A stretch of 64,000 bases of DNA, from the NCBI GenBank assembly GCA_008360955.1, contig LUCM01006654.1:113221-177220 (forward strand). The letters are read 5' to 3'. Under the pieces are notes generated by a model that was not told the DNA's origin, searched no databases, and saw only the letters and a list, made by a program, of their open reading frames with translations. Shown piece after piece: positions 46,902-61,623 of the stretch. Numbering within the stretch: the stretch's first letter is position 1; each line of letters begins with the position of its first letter. The stretch is from Fasciolopsis buskii. Lineage: Eukaryota; Platyhelminthes; Trematoda; Plagiorchiida; Fasciolidae. The position numbers and the translations under genes were made by a program.

Positions 46902-49900
46902 CTGACCACGCGGGGATACGGGGTCAACGGGTTCGTACGAATTAGGCAGAGAACGGGAAGACAAATTTGTAACGTTCAATGTGTTTTAAGAGGGATGAAA
47001 AATTGGTCGGAAAAACTTCTGGATGTTCCGGACTGCGTACCATCTAAATGGCTTTGTCAGATTTTATTGAATAAAACGAGTGAACGATCTAATAGGTAGC
47101 ATACCAAAAAATTGCAAGCATGATGACAGATAGACTTTTCATAATGTTGCTAATTTGAGTCATGCTGTCCAGAACCGAATCGAGCAAGTTGCTGTGCAAC
47201 ACTCTTAGGGATACTAAACTCGTTTATTACTGTCCGGTCTCGTTACTCTGTACATGCAGGCTAATATTTTGCGAGCATTGGCTGCAAGTCTCATGGACAA
47301 GTTAGTTGTACACTTTCTTATCTTAATTTTGTCAGTTTACCGTAGTTTCCTTATGCGAATCGTCTCGGGTGAAACTCTGTTCCAGATTGACCGAAGCCAA
47401 TATGAAGATGTAACAATTTGAATTAAACTATGAGTTCATTTTTAGCACAAAATGCATCAGAATAGCAGAAGAAACCACGACGCGTAAGAAGATACACCCT
47501 ACCACCTGGATCCGTGGCCTCTACGTATGTTGCTTGTGAGATTGTCGTATGTCGTGTTTTATTTGAAAGCTTGGCATAAATGCAGCAACAAGTTTTTAGT
47601 CAAGAAAGTATTGTAAGATAAAGCCTTGATAATCTAATTGGCTCGCTTCTTTCCGTGTACCTGAATTAGAGATTGATCGTAGTTGCACTCAACCAAGATG
47701 CCTCAGTGTGTACGGCAACCAACTGAATAAATCTCTGATACGTTTCCCGTAAAAACGTACGATGACGGTATTGGGTATTGGGGGATTTTAAAATCTTCAA
47801 ATAATAGCTGGATTATCAAATGGATTCCTCGAAGGGAAAAGCAAAGTCACGTGTTTATTCCAGGGAGACAAATATCAATTGCTAGATGACAGTAAATGTT
47901 TTGTTTCTCAATCTTTGGCTACACGGCTTATTATACCTGAATTGAATTGGATTCAGTAAATCTATTCCTAACTCACGCTCAGACAATCATTGGGAAATGA
48001 AACCATATTCAGGACTTTTTATGTAAAGACGGATATAGTTTACCCTCTTGGTGTTCGTCCTGGTAACCTCATCCCGCTCACCATATACGGCCTTTCTGTC
48101 GATTTATGACACTTCATCTCCGATAATAATACTCATTTAATAGTAATAGCAACAGTAGCTATTATCATTTTTAATGGTTTCAGATACCGAGGGCTCTGTT
48201 TGACGGTTTTCGAGGCCATTCAACTGTTAAGACGGCATGATGCTGTTACTTGCTTCCCTGTCGACAAAACTGTGCTCATAATAATCTAATTTTTCTTCGC
48301 GTGCGCCCAAGATGAAATATTTTACCGGCCTTGAGAAACATTATTTATACTCTCCCTAAAGTTTGACTTTCTAGAACTGAGACATGTCCAGGTTTTTCAA
48401 GACCATGCTGACATTTGCACGCTAGCTTAATCTGGACAAATTATGCCGAGACAATGATTGTCACTGTTGTTTGTGTCACTTACTACTCATAATAGCACAC
48501 TGCGTTCCCTTTTTTCGTGTTATTTTTGCATAGAACTAAAGATAGGAAGGCTCATACGTGCGTGGATAGATTTGTACCGGTGACTTTCATTTCCAAGTAC
48601 CAACATGTTGATCGCTTGACCAGAGCCGGCCATCTGAATTTGAATAACTGCAGCCTCACATCTTCCACAAATATTATATACTTTTTTACTATAATTAAAG
48701 AAAATAGATTACTAATAGTTTCATCACAGCTGATATGGATATCTGCAAAAACGCTGAAAATATCACCGTGCAACATAGTTTTCAACGTTCATTTTGTATT
48801 CGTAGTGTGGACCTAGCTAGTGCTTAGTTTAATAAGGGTTTGCGGACTTAGTTAAATGGTCCGAAGTTATTATTCCAATTCGTAATTGTTTTGAAAAGTT
48901 CACACGATGAGTTCCACCTAAAACCGTTCGAGACCCTTTGATACGTGTTTAGGTGATCCTTCTTGCCTCACGAATGTCTGTTTACAAATTGAATGGAACC
49001 AGGCGGAGGAGAGTTACAGTATGATAGGTTAAAATATTCGATGAATAGAAATTCAGGGGAACACCGACAGCGTCATTGGTGATGAAGTGATTTTTCTGAG
49101 TGATGAAGTGAGCATAGCTCCGCTGACCATGCCGCCGAATCAATAAACAAGACCGAAATCTTCTAAACCCGATGAAACTGTCAAATTTGTGGTGTACGAT
49201 CTTGGAAAAACGCTTGTCTGTGCAGATCAAGTATAATATGTTTTGCTCGTCTCATAATGTGTTTGAAATCACCTGCGGAGATTTAAAATGGTCCCAATTA
49301 CAGAAGTGAATGAACTAGCATGTGGGTACTGGAGATAAATTTTCGTAACCAAGTTGCAGCCAATTTGTTCTCATGAAAAAATTAAAATCTTGTCCTCACC
49401 CGTGGATTGTCATCTATGTCCCACCGTGAAGACGAAATGGTTGTTCTTTCTTTCATTTAGGCAACAGTCGGGTTGAGTCTCTCGGTTTAACTTGAAAACA
49501 AAGGCTTATAGTTTACTTGCAGTCTATGAGGAATTGTGAACTGTCTGATATGTACTCCGCCAATTCGCACTCGGTTACCTTATCGCGATGGTTTACGCGG
49601 TTCGAAGGAACAATTGCTAGTTTGATTCCAGCTCGCGGTATCCCGTGTTGGGCGTGATAAATGCCAATGGATTGATTGAAACCCATGAAGGGGTACCGGT
49701 GTTAGTTGATCCGATTGCCATGGCGATAGGGGAATTTTTATTCGACGATCGCTAATGACTATTAGGCAATTTGTCCATTACTTATGGTTAAATTATATCG
49801 CTATTCTTAGACAGCTTACCATACCTGAAAAAGGCAACAAATAACCTCGAATCAAAGACTTTTCGGGAAGGGAAATCGTTTGCATCGCAGCTTGTACTCC

Positions 49901-50962
49901 TTATCATGCTCGGAAAATCTGACTTGTGGAATTTTCGCCTAATTCCAGTTCACGGTTTTGCGTTTAATAAGCTCGGGCATATACCCTTTCCACACCAGTA
50001 TCACCATGAACATTTCAAAGCTCAAACCATTCATCAAAACTTCCCGGGAAATGATAAGGAACCAATAAAAATTATTTTCAAGTTGCTGAAAATTTAATGG
50101 AATTTTAAGTGCAAAACATGAAACGAGAAAAGAACTGCCATGAATTCAGGCAGTTTTGTATGAAAAGGACTGTTTTAGAAAGTTCTAATAATTGACGATG
50201 GAGATTGATTTGTTGAAAACAGATTTGAGATGAACCGTCGTCAGTCGAACCACATTTTCTTTTAGGACACACAAATCCTACCAGCGATTGGCCTTCACGT
50301 TGCTTCAGGCAGTCTTCCTCGGACGCAGTGAAATTTTCACCGCGTACCCATAGACTCCTCTCGGGGAGTTGGTCAGGGCCCCTGAAATTTTCCCCATTTG
50401 AGGCTGGTATTTAATAAAATTTTCCCGCTATTCAATTCCTTCTTTACAATTTGATAAACTTTGCGTTACTTTTCAGTTCCTCTCTCTCGGTGAACAGTTC
50501 AAATATTTTGTCACTTAGGCTCACTATTAAGGTAATTTTTACTTTTAAAAATTAAAAAGTACGATAATAGATCAAGGTTGTTAGTATATGCGTAATATAT
50601 TTTTACTAGAATCAGTAATTGCTGTCTGTTTCCTTGAACATTCTCAGTTTTTCGAAGACAAACAAATAAAAACTAATAAAATTAAACATTGTCCTTGAAG
50701 AATGAGGTATTTTGCTCACTGACCTCAATTGTATTTGCATTCCAGTCATTGATGCATAACAGCTAATTACCACGAAATAACACGAAAGGGACAAATAATC
50801 CACCTTTTTGCACTTACAGTTGAGAATTCAAAGGTTGGTTTGGGAGATATGACTAAAGTGGAGTTTCCAGAAGTTGGCGATTTGATTCGATCTTACCGAA
50901 GCGTTCGTCATGCAATCTGCCTACCGATCTTGCCACTTAGAATCACGGAAACAGTGTCCAGC

Positions 50963-51040
50963 TGCTTCCTCCTTGTTAGGAATCACAAGCATTGCATATC
51001 TGTCTAGTGCGTTTAAGGATCTGTGTCCAATACGGGCTCT
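50963..51040 (-). mobile_element. SINE fragment (tail part)
   Basis: In the minus sense the tail GATATGCAATGC..GTGATTCCTAACAAGG matches that of the 23.2-kb copy with few changes. The tRNA-like half is heavily degraded. It lies head-to-head with the next copy. Confidence 0.6.
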
Positions 51041-51084
51041 GTCATGCATTGTTGATGGGCGATCAGCCGTTGAGAATCAGCCCG

Positions 51085-51187
51085 ACCAGCATAAAGACTA
51101 AGGCGCTTGACTTACAACCGTTCGTCCTGGGTGAGTGTCCCAGTTCCGCAGTGATGCTCATACAATGCTGATAATTGCTAACCATAA
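51085..51187 (+). mobile_element. SINE copy, opposite orientation
   Basis: ATAAAGACTAAGGCGCTTGA..ACCGTTCGTC..GTGTCCCAGTTC follows the tRNA-like half of the 23.2-kb element, and GATAATTGCTAACC its tail. With the fragment at 50963-51040 it makes an inverted pair separated by about 45 bp. Confidence 0.6.
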
Positions 51188-51296
51188 CGAAACAGCTGTA
51201 TATTGCTTCCATGATCTATAGTGACAATTTGGCTGGTGACAGTGAATGACGAACTATTTAGAAATGTGGGATTGATCAAACAGCATAACGTTTTCC

Positions 51297-51355
51297 ACCT
51301 CGGGTGAATTCGAACCCAGGAACGGGAGCATCCCAAGCCTTCTAACTATGCCAGC
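51297..51355 (-). mobile_element. tRNA-like element, different or diverged family
   Basis: In the minus sense TGGCATAGTTAGAAGGC resembles an A box and GGGTTCGAATTCACCC a B box within a short stem. The spacing suits a tRNA-derived element. The sequence differs from the other SINE copies, and the stems are too imperfect for a working tRNA. Confidence 0.4.
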
Positions 51356-52410
51356 TGTCAGTAGAGCTGCGAGATCACTGCGAATGGGGTCAGAGATGTT
51401 TTAAATGATGATGAACAGTTTCGAATATTCACGCTAACTAGTTGGTGACATGACTAAAACAGGTTGATGCATCACTAAAAAATCGAAGTTAAATACTAAA
51501 ACTAATGTACAGTACATACTTTCTGCTTGCCCTGTACGAAAAGTCACCTATAATCCATTCCCACTGGGCTCAATCTGCAGGTTGAACGGATCTGCAGGAT
51601 TAGTCCGAAGTATGGTGGTGATCTATGACCTAATGAGGTCCAACCGGAAAGCCTAGAGATCTACGGTTTTGGGGTAATACAAAAATTTATTTGATCTGTC
51701 GCACTAGTAATTCGTTTTTCGGACCAAGTCGGTCAGCTGAGCAAAAGTACATTTCACTGGGTTCGATTAAACTTGTGAGGCTGCATTAAATGCTGCTAAC
51801 TGATTGTCGTCCAATGGGTTGGATGAATTGACAAAGGATATACTTTACATTCGAATGATTAATGTCCGATATTCTCGTTATAGTTCCACAAGCTAAAATT
51901 TGCCCGATAGTCGAGTAACCGTTATCAGCGACAGAATAGCTTATTTGCATGCTTGTTTGATTTTGGTTTCCAAACCCTACTAGAGTATAATGCACTCCAA
52001 ACAACAGTTTAAATTTGGTTCCCAGCTAACCTAATTCCCTTTGGCTCATTTCTTCAGAAGACCACACCTTTCACTATCCAGGTACTTTTTTTCACTCGGG
52101 CCGAGTCCCCACTAATTTCATTCCTTAGATTACACGCCAAGGGATTCTATAAATGCCTTATTTTAACTTCAAGATATTGATATAGACACACTAAAGAAAT
52201 ACTTCAAAATCTTCCAGTTTATCCTTCTGGGTTCCGTTTCGGGTGCAATTCAGAGAAGGAGAGCGACCGGGTTGACATACTTTGGACAGGTGGGATAGGA
52301 AAGGGAGGATTTAACGTAGGAACCTGAGACGGATTTGGGAAGCGCGCAGCGAACTGCTGAGTGCCCTGGAAGCTGATGTGCTCCGTGGAGGAAGTCCTAG
52401 ATTTTGCCTG

Positions 52411-52411
<1 letters not shown>

Positions 52412-52452
<41 letters not shown>
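52412..52452 (+). repeat. TA dinucleotide repeat
   Basis: An uninterrupted TA run of about 20 units. Confidence 0.95.
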
Positions 52453-52456
<4 letters not shown>

Positions 52457-55400
52457 GCATACGACAAATTAATAACGTGTTCCCTCTCCCCTGTTAGCTG
52501 AAGCAATTCAGATCAATAACTGTATCCACTTGACTGGGTGAACGGGTTTCTCACAGACATCCGATGTATTCTAAGGAACGACAACAAAGGTGGATGTAAA
52601 CAAACGCGTTCCAAGATAAACCACCGAATGGATCGGGAACAGCATAAATTTTGCCCCGATGTCCAGGACGATAACAGTCTCACCTATGTCCTATGCTGCA
52701 TAGGACAGGAGGGAAGAGGCAACAATCGAATCAAATCGAAGTCAAGGAGAGCAGGAAAACAATGCACAAGTATTTCCGTATACTGATCACAATTTGGACA
52801 CCTTCATTTGTACCCATGACCCCGGTTGAGTTCTATGACTTATAAACTTATAAACTCACAGATTTGATTGGAAGCTGTTCACGATCATGGGGTGTTTTGT
52901 TCATTTTACACTGGTACACAAGCATGCACACAAGATAGCTTGCTGATTCAGTCGAACAATCAGTTAGAACCCAAGGATCATTGGAGTTTTGGTTTGCTGA
53001 AAATGGACTCCCGTAGGGACACCATCAAGACGTTGCCACATGATCTTGACAATCTGGCTTTCATCTACGCCTCAAAACGTAGTACGTTTAACCAATGGGA
53101 ACTGCATCTGCCATACACATAGAAGTCAACAAACGGGTTTTTCTAACAAGCGCCGCACTATCACTTTCTTCCTGGTCTTTATGGGACAGCGGCACAAATT
53201 TTGGTTGGCGAAAAGCGATACGTTTTCTGTTCGCGTCGGTGACGTACTCTCCGGCCTTCACAAGTATGGAATAGTTTTTTGGTTTGTGCCGAAGAATAGT
53301 CTTGCTTGACCGATGAAAGAATTCCGACGAATCACCACGTGTGATCCTCGAACAGATTTGTCATCTATTCTTGCACCCAATACCTTGGATGAAATTCCAA
53401 TGAATGCTCTCGAAAAGCGTGAATAAAGAAGTTACACGTTTGGGTTCGGATGCAGTTGACCGAAACATTGCGGAAAAGACGGTAACATTGTCAGTAGCGT
53501 CGTTTTTCTTCACCGATTTTTCAGAACAATGGACGTACCCAAATTTCGCACAAACACACATACACAGGGATTAAGTATGTGCTCCTGGTGAATGAGTCTC
53601 AGATGTGCAACTAGATAACATGACGAATCGGGAAAACTCAAACAATGTCAGTCTGCGAATAGCCCTGATTAAGTGCACAGGCACGAAAGCCACAAGGCAT
53701 GACATTTGGCCACTGACTTGATTTTGTGAGAGACTAGCTATGCGCGTGTGCCCTGATATGAGTTGTTTACAAATCAGCCTCAGATGGTTCGTTATGGTTC
53801 CGCGGCAAGCAGTCGGCCTCAGTTTACATGTCGGCCGTCAAAACCACGCAGAGTTAGGCGTTCTGTCGTTCAATATGAAACAATTTAAAAAGTTAGTCCT
53901 AATTAAAAAGTATAAAAAAGGATCGCAACGAATTTCCTACATTTACAGTTTGCTTTTTTATATTTTCTCATCAACGGATCTACTTAATATCAAAATATCG
54001 GACTTCTGCGTTGTATGGCACTCGTAAAACAACTTCGTTTTTTTGTGATAATTTTTTTTTCAACCAAAAGTCGGAAAGCAAACAGACCAATTTTAGAGTA
54101 TATAGAACTTACGGTATGCAGAAAGACAAGGTGAGTCATATTTCCTTGAAAAATTAGTCACAGTTTTCTTCCGTCGTTGTGTAAAGGTTCATCCCGAAGA
54201 AATCGCAAGAAGTTTGTGCGATTGAAACTACAACTGTTCTTCTGGCTGAGCCAAAAGAAGGGAGGAACTATCAACCAGGCTCGCTGGGCAAAATAAGGTC
54301 ACGGTTTCATTGTTGTACAGTCAGCTTATTTGCACAGATTACCTGCGGTGTATGTCCTGGTTCACTTATACCGTCATTTTGTGAGCTGAAGACAGTCCGA
54401 GTGTGAAATAACCTCTACCGTTGCATAAACTAAAGGAATCAAGAAAATTGGTAAGGTCAGTCACAAAACTGAACGTTCCGATTATGCTTCCAGTGTGGCC
54501 GGCATTGAGAGTTGGTAGTGAGTCACACTTGAACGACGTTCGGAACACTAAACGAATCTGTCGGCGCGCTGTCTGATAGGTACATTTGTCCGTACTTGGA
54601 CCGTGACAATGGGCAGAACGGAACTGAGGGCTTCGCGACAGTGATTCGTAGGTTCGTAGAACTGATGTTAGTTTGGGTCAAGTAATGATTATATTCCGAG
54701 GAGCTACCAATATGGATTAGTCAAGAGCATTTCTCGTTAGATTACGACATCTCGGGTGACCTTAGAGTTTTTAAGATACTGAACATGAGAAACGATAATA
54801 AGTTATAAGTTTGTTTACTGCACTACAAGAAGTCAGTCATAAATTAGTCTGGTTCTTAGTACATACTTCACACGGGTGGAATAGAAGAGTCGCTAGGACC
54901 CGCTACACGATCAGATGGTGGACAGACACCCATAGTACTAAAACATCGATTGACATAGAACCATGTAACGTCTCAATCGATCAGTAGTGAAAACCATTCG
55001 CATGATTGCCGATTGCTGTTTACCCCGGAATGACTAGCGGATCGTGGATTTGTACCTTTGACCTCCTTGCAGTGGGAGACTCTTCGCCTACGTGAACATC
55101 GCCAGTCACAACACACAATTTACTACTTATTCTGAAACTTTTCCAAATACGAAAGAAAGAAAATGCTACTGGCTGGTCATTCTAATCTGGATGATGCGCT
55201 TGCAATCGCTGGCATCTAAAATTGCATCTATCTGAATAACTTTCACGTTTACTGTCCTCTTTGCTTTCGTTATTTCACCATGCAAGAAAAAAGGCATTTC
55301 CACTTTTTATTCTCTGCGTTGGAAAAGCGTTGACAGCAAAGGATTTATTGCGCAACACTTGAGCTAAAATTCATTGCTTCAACGATTGCCTCTTTCGCTA

Positions 55401-58400
55401 GTTTTACTTTGACCGGTTTTCCATTTTCATCCATCAGTACACAATACGTGTTCGTAAATCCTGTTGTGGATAGGTAACGTTGTTTTTTCGGCGTTTGTCT
55501 TAGGCGAAGTTGTTGAATTGTCACCTTTTAACGGCTTATCTTTCAGACAATCCTACAGTCTACTTTGCAGCATAAAAATACTTGTTAAGCCCATCTTCCT
55601 TGATAAAATAACAAATATTGCGTTAGGTAATATCAACCTATTTTTGCATTTAGTAGGGTACGATATGATTTGTGGATGTCCAGCCCAGCATTCAAGGATA
55701 GCAAAAATTGTTCGCCCTAAGACTTAAGGACTAGGTGTACTGAATGCCAGTAAGATCGTAACTTTACCCAAACTTGAATATTAGATTATTCCATAGAAAG
55801 CTTCACTAGGGGAGACGATAATCTGATCTTTTATGGTCAGTTAGCGCCTGAATTCTGAACTCACACGTCGGAGCGGAAAAGAAAGAACTCGACTTTAGCT
55901 TGGTTATCACAATGCGTGTGAATCCGTTAGGGGTACATAACTAGGGACCAGGCACCTTTTCGCAGTTGCAATTAGGGGTTGCATTAGCCTAACTATTTCA
56001 CGGATAACACTTCGACGCGCCGGCCAAGTTGGGAATAGAGGTGGAGGGGAGGTTAGAAACACCGTGAAAAATGATGGCCAAATTAGTTCAACTTCGACGG
56101 AGCTCTCACCAAAAATCCAGTCTCTAATGGGCATCCACGTTTACTTTCGAATCAAGTCTTAGGCGAAGTTATTTCACAAACAATGCAAAATTTTTGGTTC
56201 CAATCTCCGGGAATGCAAAACATCCATTGTGTATGTATGCCTCCTTGCCTGTGCTTATGTGGTACAGGGTGCACCAAGATGGCGGTTGAGAAACAAGGAG
56301 GTTGAATGACTAAGTTTCGCGAATGATAGTGATATTACTGTCTAGACCGTCATTTGTCCATACTTGACGACAGCTGTTGTCACGTTTCACGCGTGAAACC
56401 ACCACGGTGTGTATGGTGAAGATGGGCCTGTGTCCAAAACTTAAGAAAATCGAAAACACTTTCTACGGGCGGTCAGACTGAAACGGCAAACACCGCATCT
56501 CACACCTTCAATCTAGGCAAGGCAGAACTAATGAGGTCCACGAACAGCTGACTAACCGGGTAATAACGCCCCCCCCCCGTACCACAACGGGTGAGCGCGT
56601 TTGCAACACCGGCAATGCTCTGTCGCTCGGGTAGCGGACCACCGTCTTCATTTGCAGATGAAGCGAAATAGGTATATCATAAGACGAAAATGGCTCATAC
56701 TATTACAGGCTAACGGTCACCTAGGGTCAGTGCCATGCCGATGATTTGAGATCGTCACAGCAACCAAACAGAGGGCGGGATATTTTCTCCTGTACATCCG
56801 TCAACCTGAAAACCGAGTCTGATTACTGTCGACCGTATCAAGAAGACGGATGACTGCACTGGTTTCCTCTTATGGGAGACCGGCACTGCTGACGACGGCT
56901 GTGGTTAAGCAACTTCTGTTCATCTCTATGTTTGCTTTTACATCCAATTCACAATACGTTTATATATCGTTCTCATTAAACATTTGTGACTGAAGTGTGA
57001 TGTGGAGTTTAGTTTACCATAAACGCTGCGTTGAGGGAAATGCCACAGCAATAGCAAAAGGGTTTACTCAACTTTCATCGTGAATGATATGATTTTACTA
57101 ACAGCGTTGTTGATTGATATTCTATTGGCTAACGTTTAGACTACCCTGGATGGTCTTTTTCAAAACAGCTTTTATAATCCAAAACATTTCCTGAACCGAT
57201 GATGACATAATCCATTTCAAAAGTTATCTTCGTCACTTGCCGACTTTGAGGAGAGGTAAAATTCAGCAAATTATCCTATTTACAGACTGATTGATTAATT
57301 ATCCCGTATTTTGAAGCGCAGTTCAAAATGTACATTCCAGAATGCGCAGACTAATGAGTTTGATTAAGTCTGGACGGTTGACACGTTCCGATCAACGAGC
57401 ACGATCAATTGATTGAATCGCGGCCAGCTGACAATGATCTTCGTGAAAGGAAAATTGACCTGACTGAAAGTGACACCTGGAAGACCACCATTCGAATAAT
57501 TTCATACCTTTTCTCATTAATATGCTTCCACATTTGAATTTGTCTGAATGGCCTTTAGCATAAACTTCGTTTACTGACTTAGGCTAACAAGTTTGTTCTG
57601 GCTCGGACTTGCCGTTTTAACGTTGGAATCATCGAGCAAACAAATAACCTACAATGATCAAAGTAATGGAGGTACCTGTTTCGTTGAGAACGCAATGTCT
57701 CCCATTCTAGTTTCAGTATTGAACTCGCTTTGCAAATAAACTAAGGGCTCTCATTTAATTAGTTCCGGGATAGGGAGAGCATGAAACATGATTGCCACTT
57801 TTGTTTTTTTCATTACAAGCTCCGGTTTAACAATCTTGATTTCCGGGTTATTAATTTGCCCCAAAAGGGAAATCTTAACGAGACCAACATACTTGCCATT
57901 GTTATCGAATGGATTAAGGGGACTAGCTTTTGTGAAAAGCTATGCAGTCCGAACGGGCTTATTTTCTGAACAAATGAACCATCAAGCGACGCTCATTTTG
58001 TTGTCAGATACAAAAGGAACCGACGAAAATAGTGTAAAAAAGGCGATGTATTTGTTAACTCCAGTTTTATTTTATGACTTGAGAGTTCGAGGAATTATAA
58101 AAATGAATATAAGGGATTATTAAAGACCCAGGTTAGAGAACCGTATTATTGTCACGCGAGGATTAGGGTCTTAGATCAGCGCTTCATTGGCGTTTCGTGG
58201 TGATGCATTGTCATGGCCAATGCTTATCTTTAGTATTGGCTTTGTGGCCGTGGGACATTACCCCTCGTTTGTGCGTCACACATCACTGCTGCGAGGTCTT
58301 GGATTAGAGCGTCATAAACAAACCTCACCGACGATCTATGACTGGTAGCCATGACACAACAAATGGCGCATTGCTACAAAGCTCTAGCAATAGGTGCTTA

Positions 58401-59385
58401 AACTGAATATACCTACCGCATAATTACTGAAACAGATCACGTAGTAGAAAATTTGAGCATGATTTTTCAGCGAACCTTTGCAAAGTGATCCGTATCAAAA
58501 TATTATTAAGCCTCGTGTGAATGCCTATGAAAGTAATCGTTTCGTCGAGGCCGAGTTTGGGATGTATTGCCTCTGAGAGGCGGTTGGAATGGAATGCCAA
58601 TGAATAAGCGATTAGATCAGTGGTGGCAGAACGTGTGCACAAATTCCAAACTTGGCCACGGGTAAAGACAACAAACATTCACACAATCCAGAAGCATTGG
58701 AAACTACGTTTCTATTCATGCTTGATATTCCATAAACACGGTTGCATCAGATGAAATCCGGATGCGTCTGATTTAACGTTAGATTTAAAGTCAATTTTAC
58801 CCGAAAAATTACACGACATTGCTCGGCCCTTGTTGCATTTTTTACTCATTGAAACTGCTAGTCCATGTGTGCATGCGTTCTCCTTATTATTGCTTATAAG
58901 TGTTCCTCTATGCGTACGTGCGTGTGCGTACGTGAAGTGGTTATCTCAGCTTTTAACCTTTTCAAATTTGTATGTACGCACAATACCAGGTCTGGCTAAA
59001 CACGAAATAAAACGGTCAAACTTGAAAACCCCGTTAAATGCACATAATTCTTCCCCTCTATTTCCTTGTACTCACGTAACTGATACGCAATATTTGGACC
59101 ATTTATGGCTTCCCGTGTCGAATGTGTCTCTGCTTTTTGTGTGTGCGTATGTGTGTGTACCCTTGTATGTGCATGGGCGTTCAAGTATGGACCAATATGT
59201 GCGGATGTGGGGAAATAAATTTTGTGAAAATTTCATTACGGAATATGCTGCTGGACGATCAGGATGAGAGGGAATTCCTTCAGTTAAAATTCCGAAAGGA
59301 GAATACGATGAGACGTAAAATTTAAACGTTGTTATCTAGGGTAAAAAAATCTCTTCATAGATTTAGTCTGACTAGTCGAACGCTT

Positions 59386-59424
59386 CCGGGTGGTTCGGCA
59401 GAAATGACTCGGAAAACCACCCGG
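59386..59424. repeat. Perfect 10-bp inverted repeat with 19-nt loop
   Basis: CCGGGTGGTT at 59386-59395 is the exact reverse complement of AACCACCCGG at 59415-59424. No poly-T run or gene end is nearby, and the function is unknown. Confidence 0.8.
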
Positions 59425-59770
59425 CATGAACCGGTATTTGCTTATCCAGTTCGGCAAAGCACAGTTTGTAATTTATCAAATTGTATTCCTACGTAATCTA
59501 CTTCTCATTCGTGCAAAAACTACTTTTGCGAGAACCAAAAAAAGGAAGGCACCAGAAATAATACACCATGATCTTGTCAGATCTTAAATTCCGCCGGATG
59601 GTTTGACTTTGGTTCAGACGACCTAACGTAGAGTAATATTTCACAAGTTCGTCTGAAAGGTCACAAGCCTGGATTGCGCCGTTGCTCTGACAAGTTAGAT
59701 TTTCAACTTTCTTTCTGATCTCCATGAATATCTGATGTAAAACATAATGAGTTTTTTTTAAATCCTGGTT

Positions 59771-59965
59771 CACGCAATACTGGATATTCCGTTATGTAAT
59801 TTGCATTCGACTTCCGTGTCCACGGTGGCTTAGAGTTAAGGCAATTGTCCCGCACGGTCACCTATTGGACTCCAGCTAGTGGCATCGACTTTTGGATGCA
59901 TAGTACGTAAGTGGACTTCCCATTCTACATCAAATCTGACTCTTCGTTCCGCCTCAAAATAAATG
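59771..59965 (+). repeat. Dispersed repeat R1, plus-strand copy
   Basis: About 195 bp running from GGATATTCCGTTATGTAATT through ACGTAAGTGGACTTCCCATT to GCCTCAAAATAAATGAAG. It shares these blocks with the 13.5-kb copy in inverted orientation. Confidence 0.6.
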
Positions 59966-61581
59966 AAGACTATTTTTTTGTTTCTAAAATGCACTTGGAG
60001 ATTTTGAGCTAGCGTATCCTATTACCAACTGTATAATTCATGTTTTCGAACTGCTCCATGTTGAAACGGACGCTAACTTTGGTGCAACTACTAGAACTGT
60101 CTATTTCATCTGGTGCTGATTATTTTGATGGAACATTAGTTCCTTGAACCTATTTCGTTTGCAAGGCAGGGCATGGTACTGGGTTTGAAGTGGAGTCAGT
60201 GGAACTTATCCACTATTTCGTAATGTGATGTTATCATCTCAAAAAATTGGATCACATCTGAATGGATAGTTGGTCAAGAGCAACTTTCAAGAGGATAAAC
60301 TGTTCAAAGCTTGAATTTTCGTGGTGATTGGTATCGTTTATTGATGAAAAATATTTTGTTCTCCTGTCCGTTTACGATATCAATTAGTAATCCGAATTCT
60401 ATGACTTATTCCATCATGAGGAAACTTATAGTCAATAATCAATTGGCTGATGTAGTGGTGTTCATTGTCATGAGAACGCCTTAACTATATCAATGTGCCA
60501 GCCATTTTGACCAGCATATTTTTATTACCGGCCTTATCGGGACGTTTCCGCTGAATGCACCATGTAAATAATATTGCTCGACGAATTTTCTTAAAGAAAA
60601 CAACAGTCGAGCGCTGTTTCTGTTCCAGCTCCTTACCTCGATGGCTGAGTACCGAATGGGGTCGGTAATGAATCCGAATGGCAGTTTGCGGGGAGCATAA
60701 TCATAATAATTTCAGTCACATAAAGTCGGTGGCCATTCGGTTGTGTAGTCGCGTTGGAAGTAGACACTAAATTTCCGATCTGTGGACATTTGTGGAACTT
60801 ATTATATCACCGTGATGCATTGCCCAGTAGTAATTCATTCTTTTGCATATTGTTTGTTGTGGGTTTATTTTACCGATTTCATAACGAAGTTTACTTAAGC
60901 CGGGAGCCCATCCATTCTCTAACCTCTTTCTGCGCAGAAGTGAAACCACATAGTGGGACAAGCTTGCCGTAATCGAACGGATCGTTTCAGGTAAATGAAG
61001 GTAGAATCGACTAGCCATAGCAATGCATTGGATTCGATACTTTTCTGTGCATTGTACTACCCATGGTGCACCATTTCATTCGGCGAATCCAATCCAAAGA
61101 TATATATCTTACCGATTTTTTGTTTAAAACCGACCAATTTAACATCATTATTTATCTTCCGTCAGGTGACTCGCGTTTATCATTCCGTTAGGGCTTGCGA
61201 CGTCAACCAATCAAATAAAAATTCCTACCCTGTTTGGATTTTCTCTTTTATAATGAAGCACTTTCAAGAATTAGTTAAAAACCTATTATGTTGTGATCAG
61301 GTATGCAGTCTTGAGTGTCAGTGTTTGGAGTAATGTATGGGAGATGTGTAAAAATAGAAATGTCTGTCTGCGATTGTCGAGTGATATAAAACACAAGCTC
61401 TTATAGTTGAGAACAAAGGCACGGATCACAAGCCCACGAGTTGGTTGCACATGGTTGGAACTGTTTTGCTCCGATATACTTGACGACACTAATCCCTTTA
61501 GGCTATAAACACGGAAGACAACACAGCAGAAGAGAATTGTCAGCGCGTGCCACAACACTGTAGTTGCTTTCTTGCCCGCTC

Positions 61582-61623
61582 GATTGGTTGATTGATTGGC
61601 TGGTTGGTTAGTTGATTGATTAA
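61582..61623 (+). repeat. GATT/GGTT tetranucleotide repeat
   Basis: Interrupted array of GATT and GGTT units. Similar shorter runs occur at about 5810-5825 (GGTT) and 62504-62521 (CAGC). Confidence 0.85.

Noticed and set aside
48405..48440. Minus-strand ACKCQHGLEK reading, considered as an LE1 start
   Set aside because: No further cysteines before a stop and no HNT or CxxC motif.
58830..59267. Plus-strand ORF of 145 codons
   Set aside because: Partly low-complexity GTGTGCGT sequence, no family resemblance, no supporting context.
59386..59424. Selenocysteine insertion element or terminator hairpin
   Set aside because: The SECIS core arrangement and a poly-T run are absent, and no adjacent coding gene exists.
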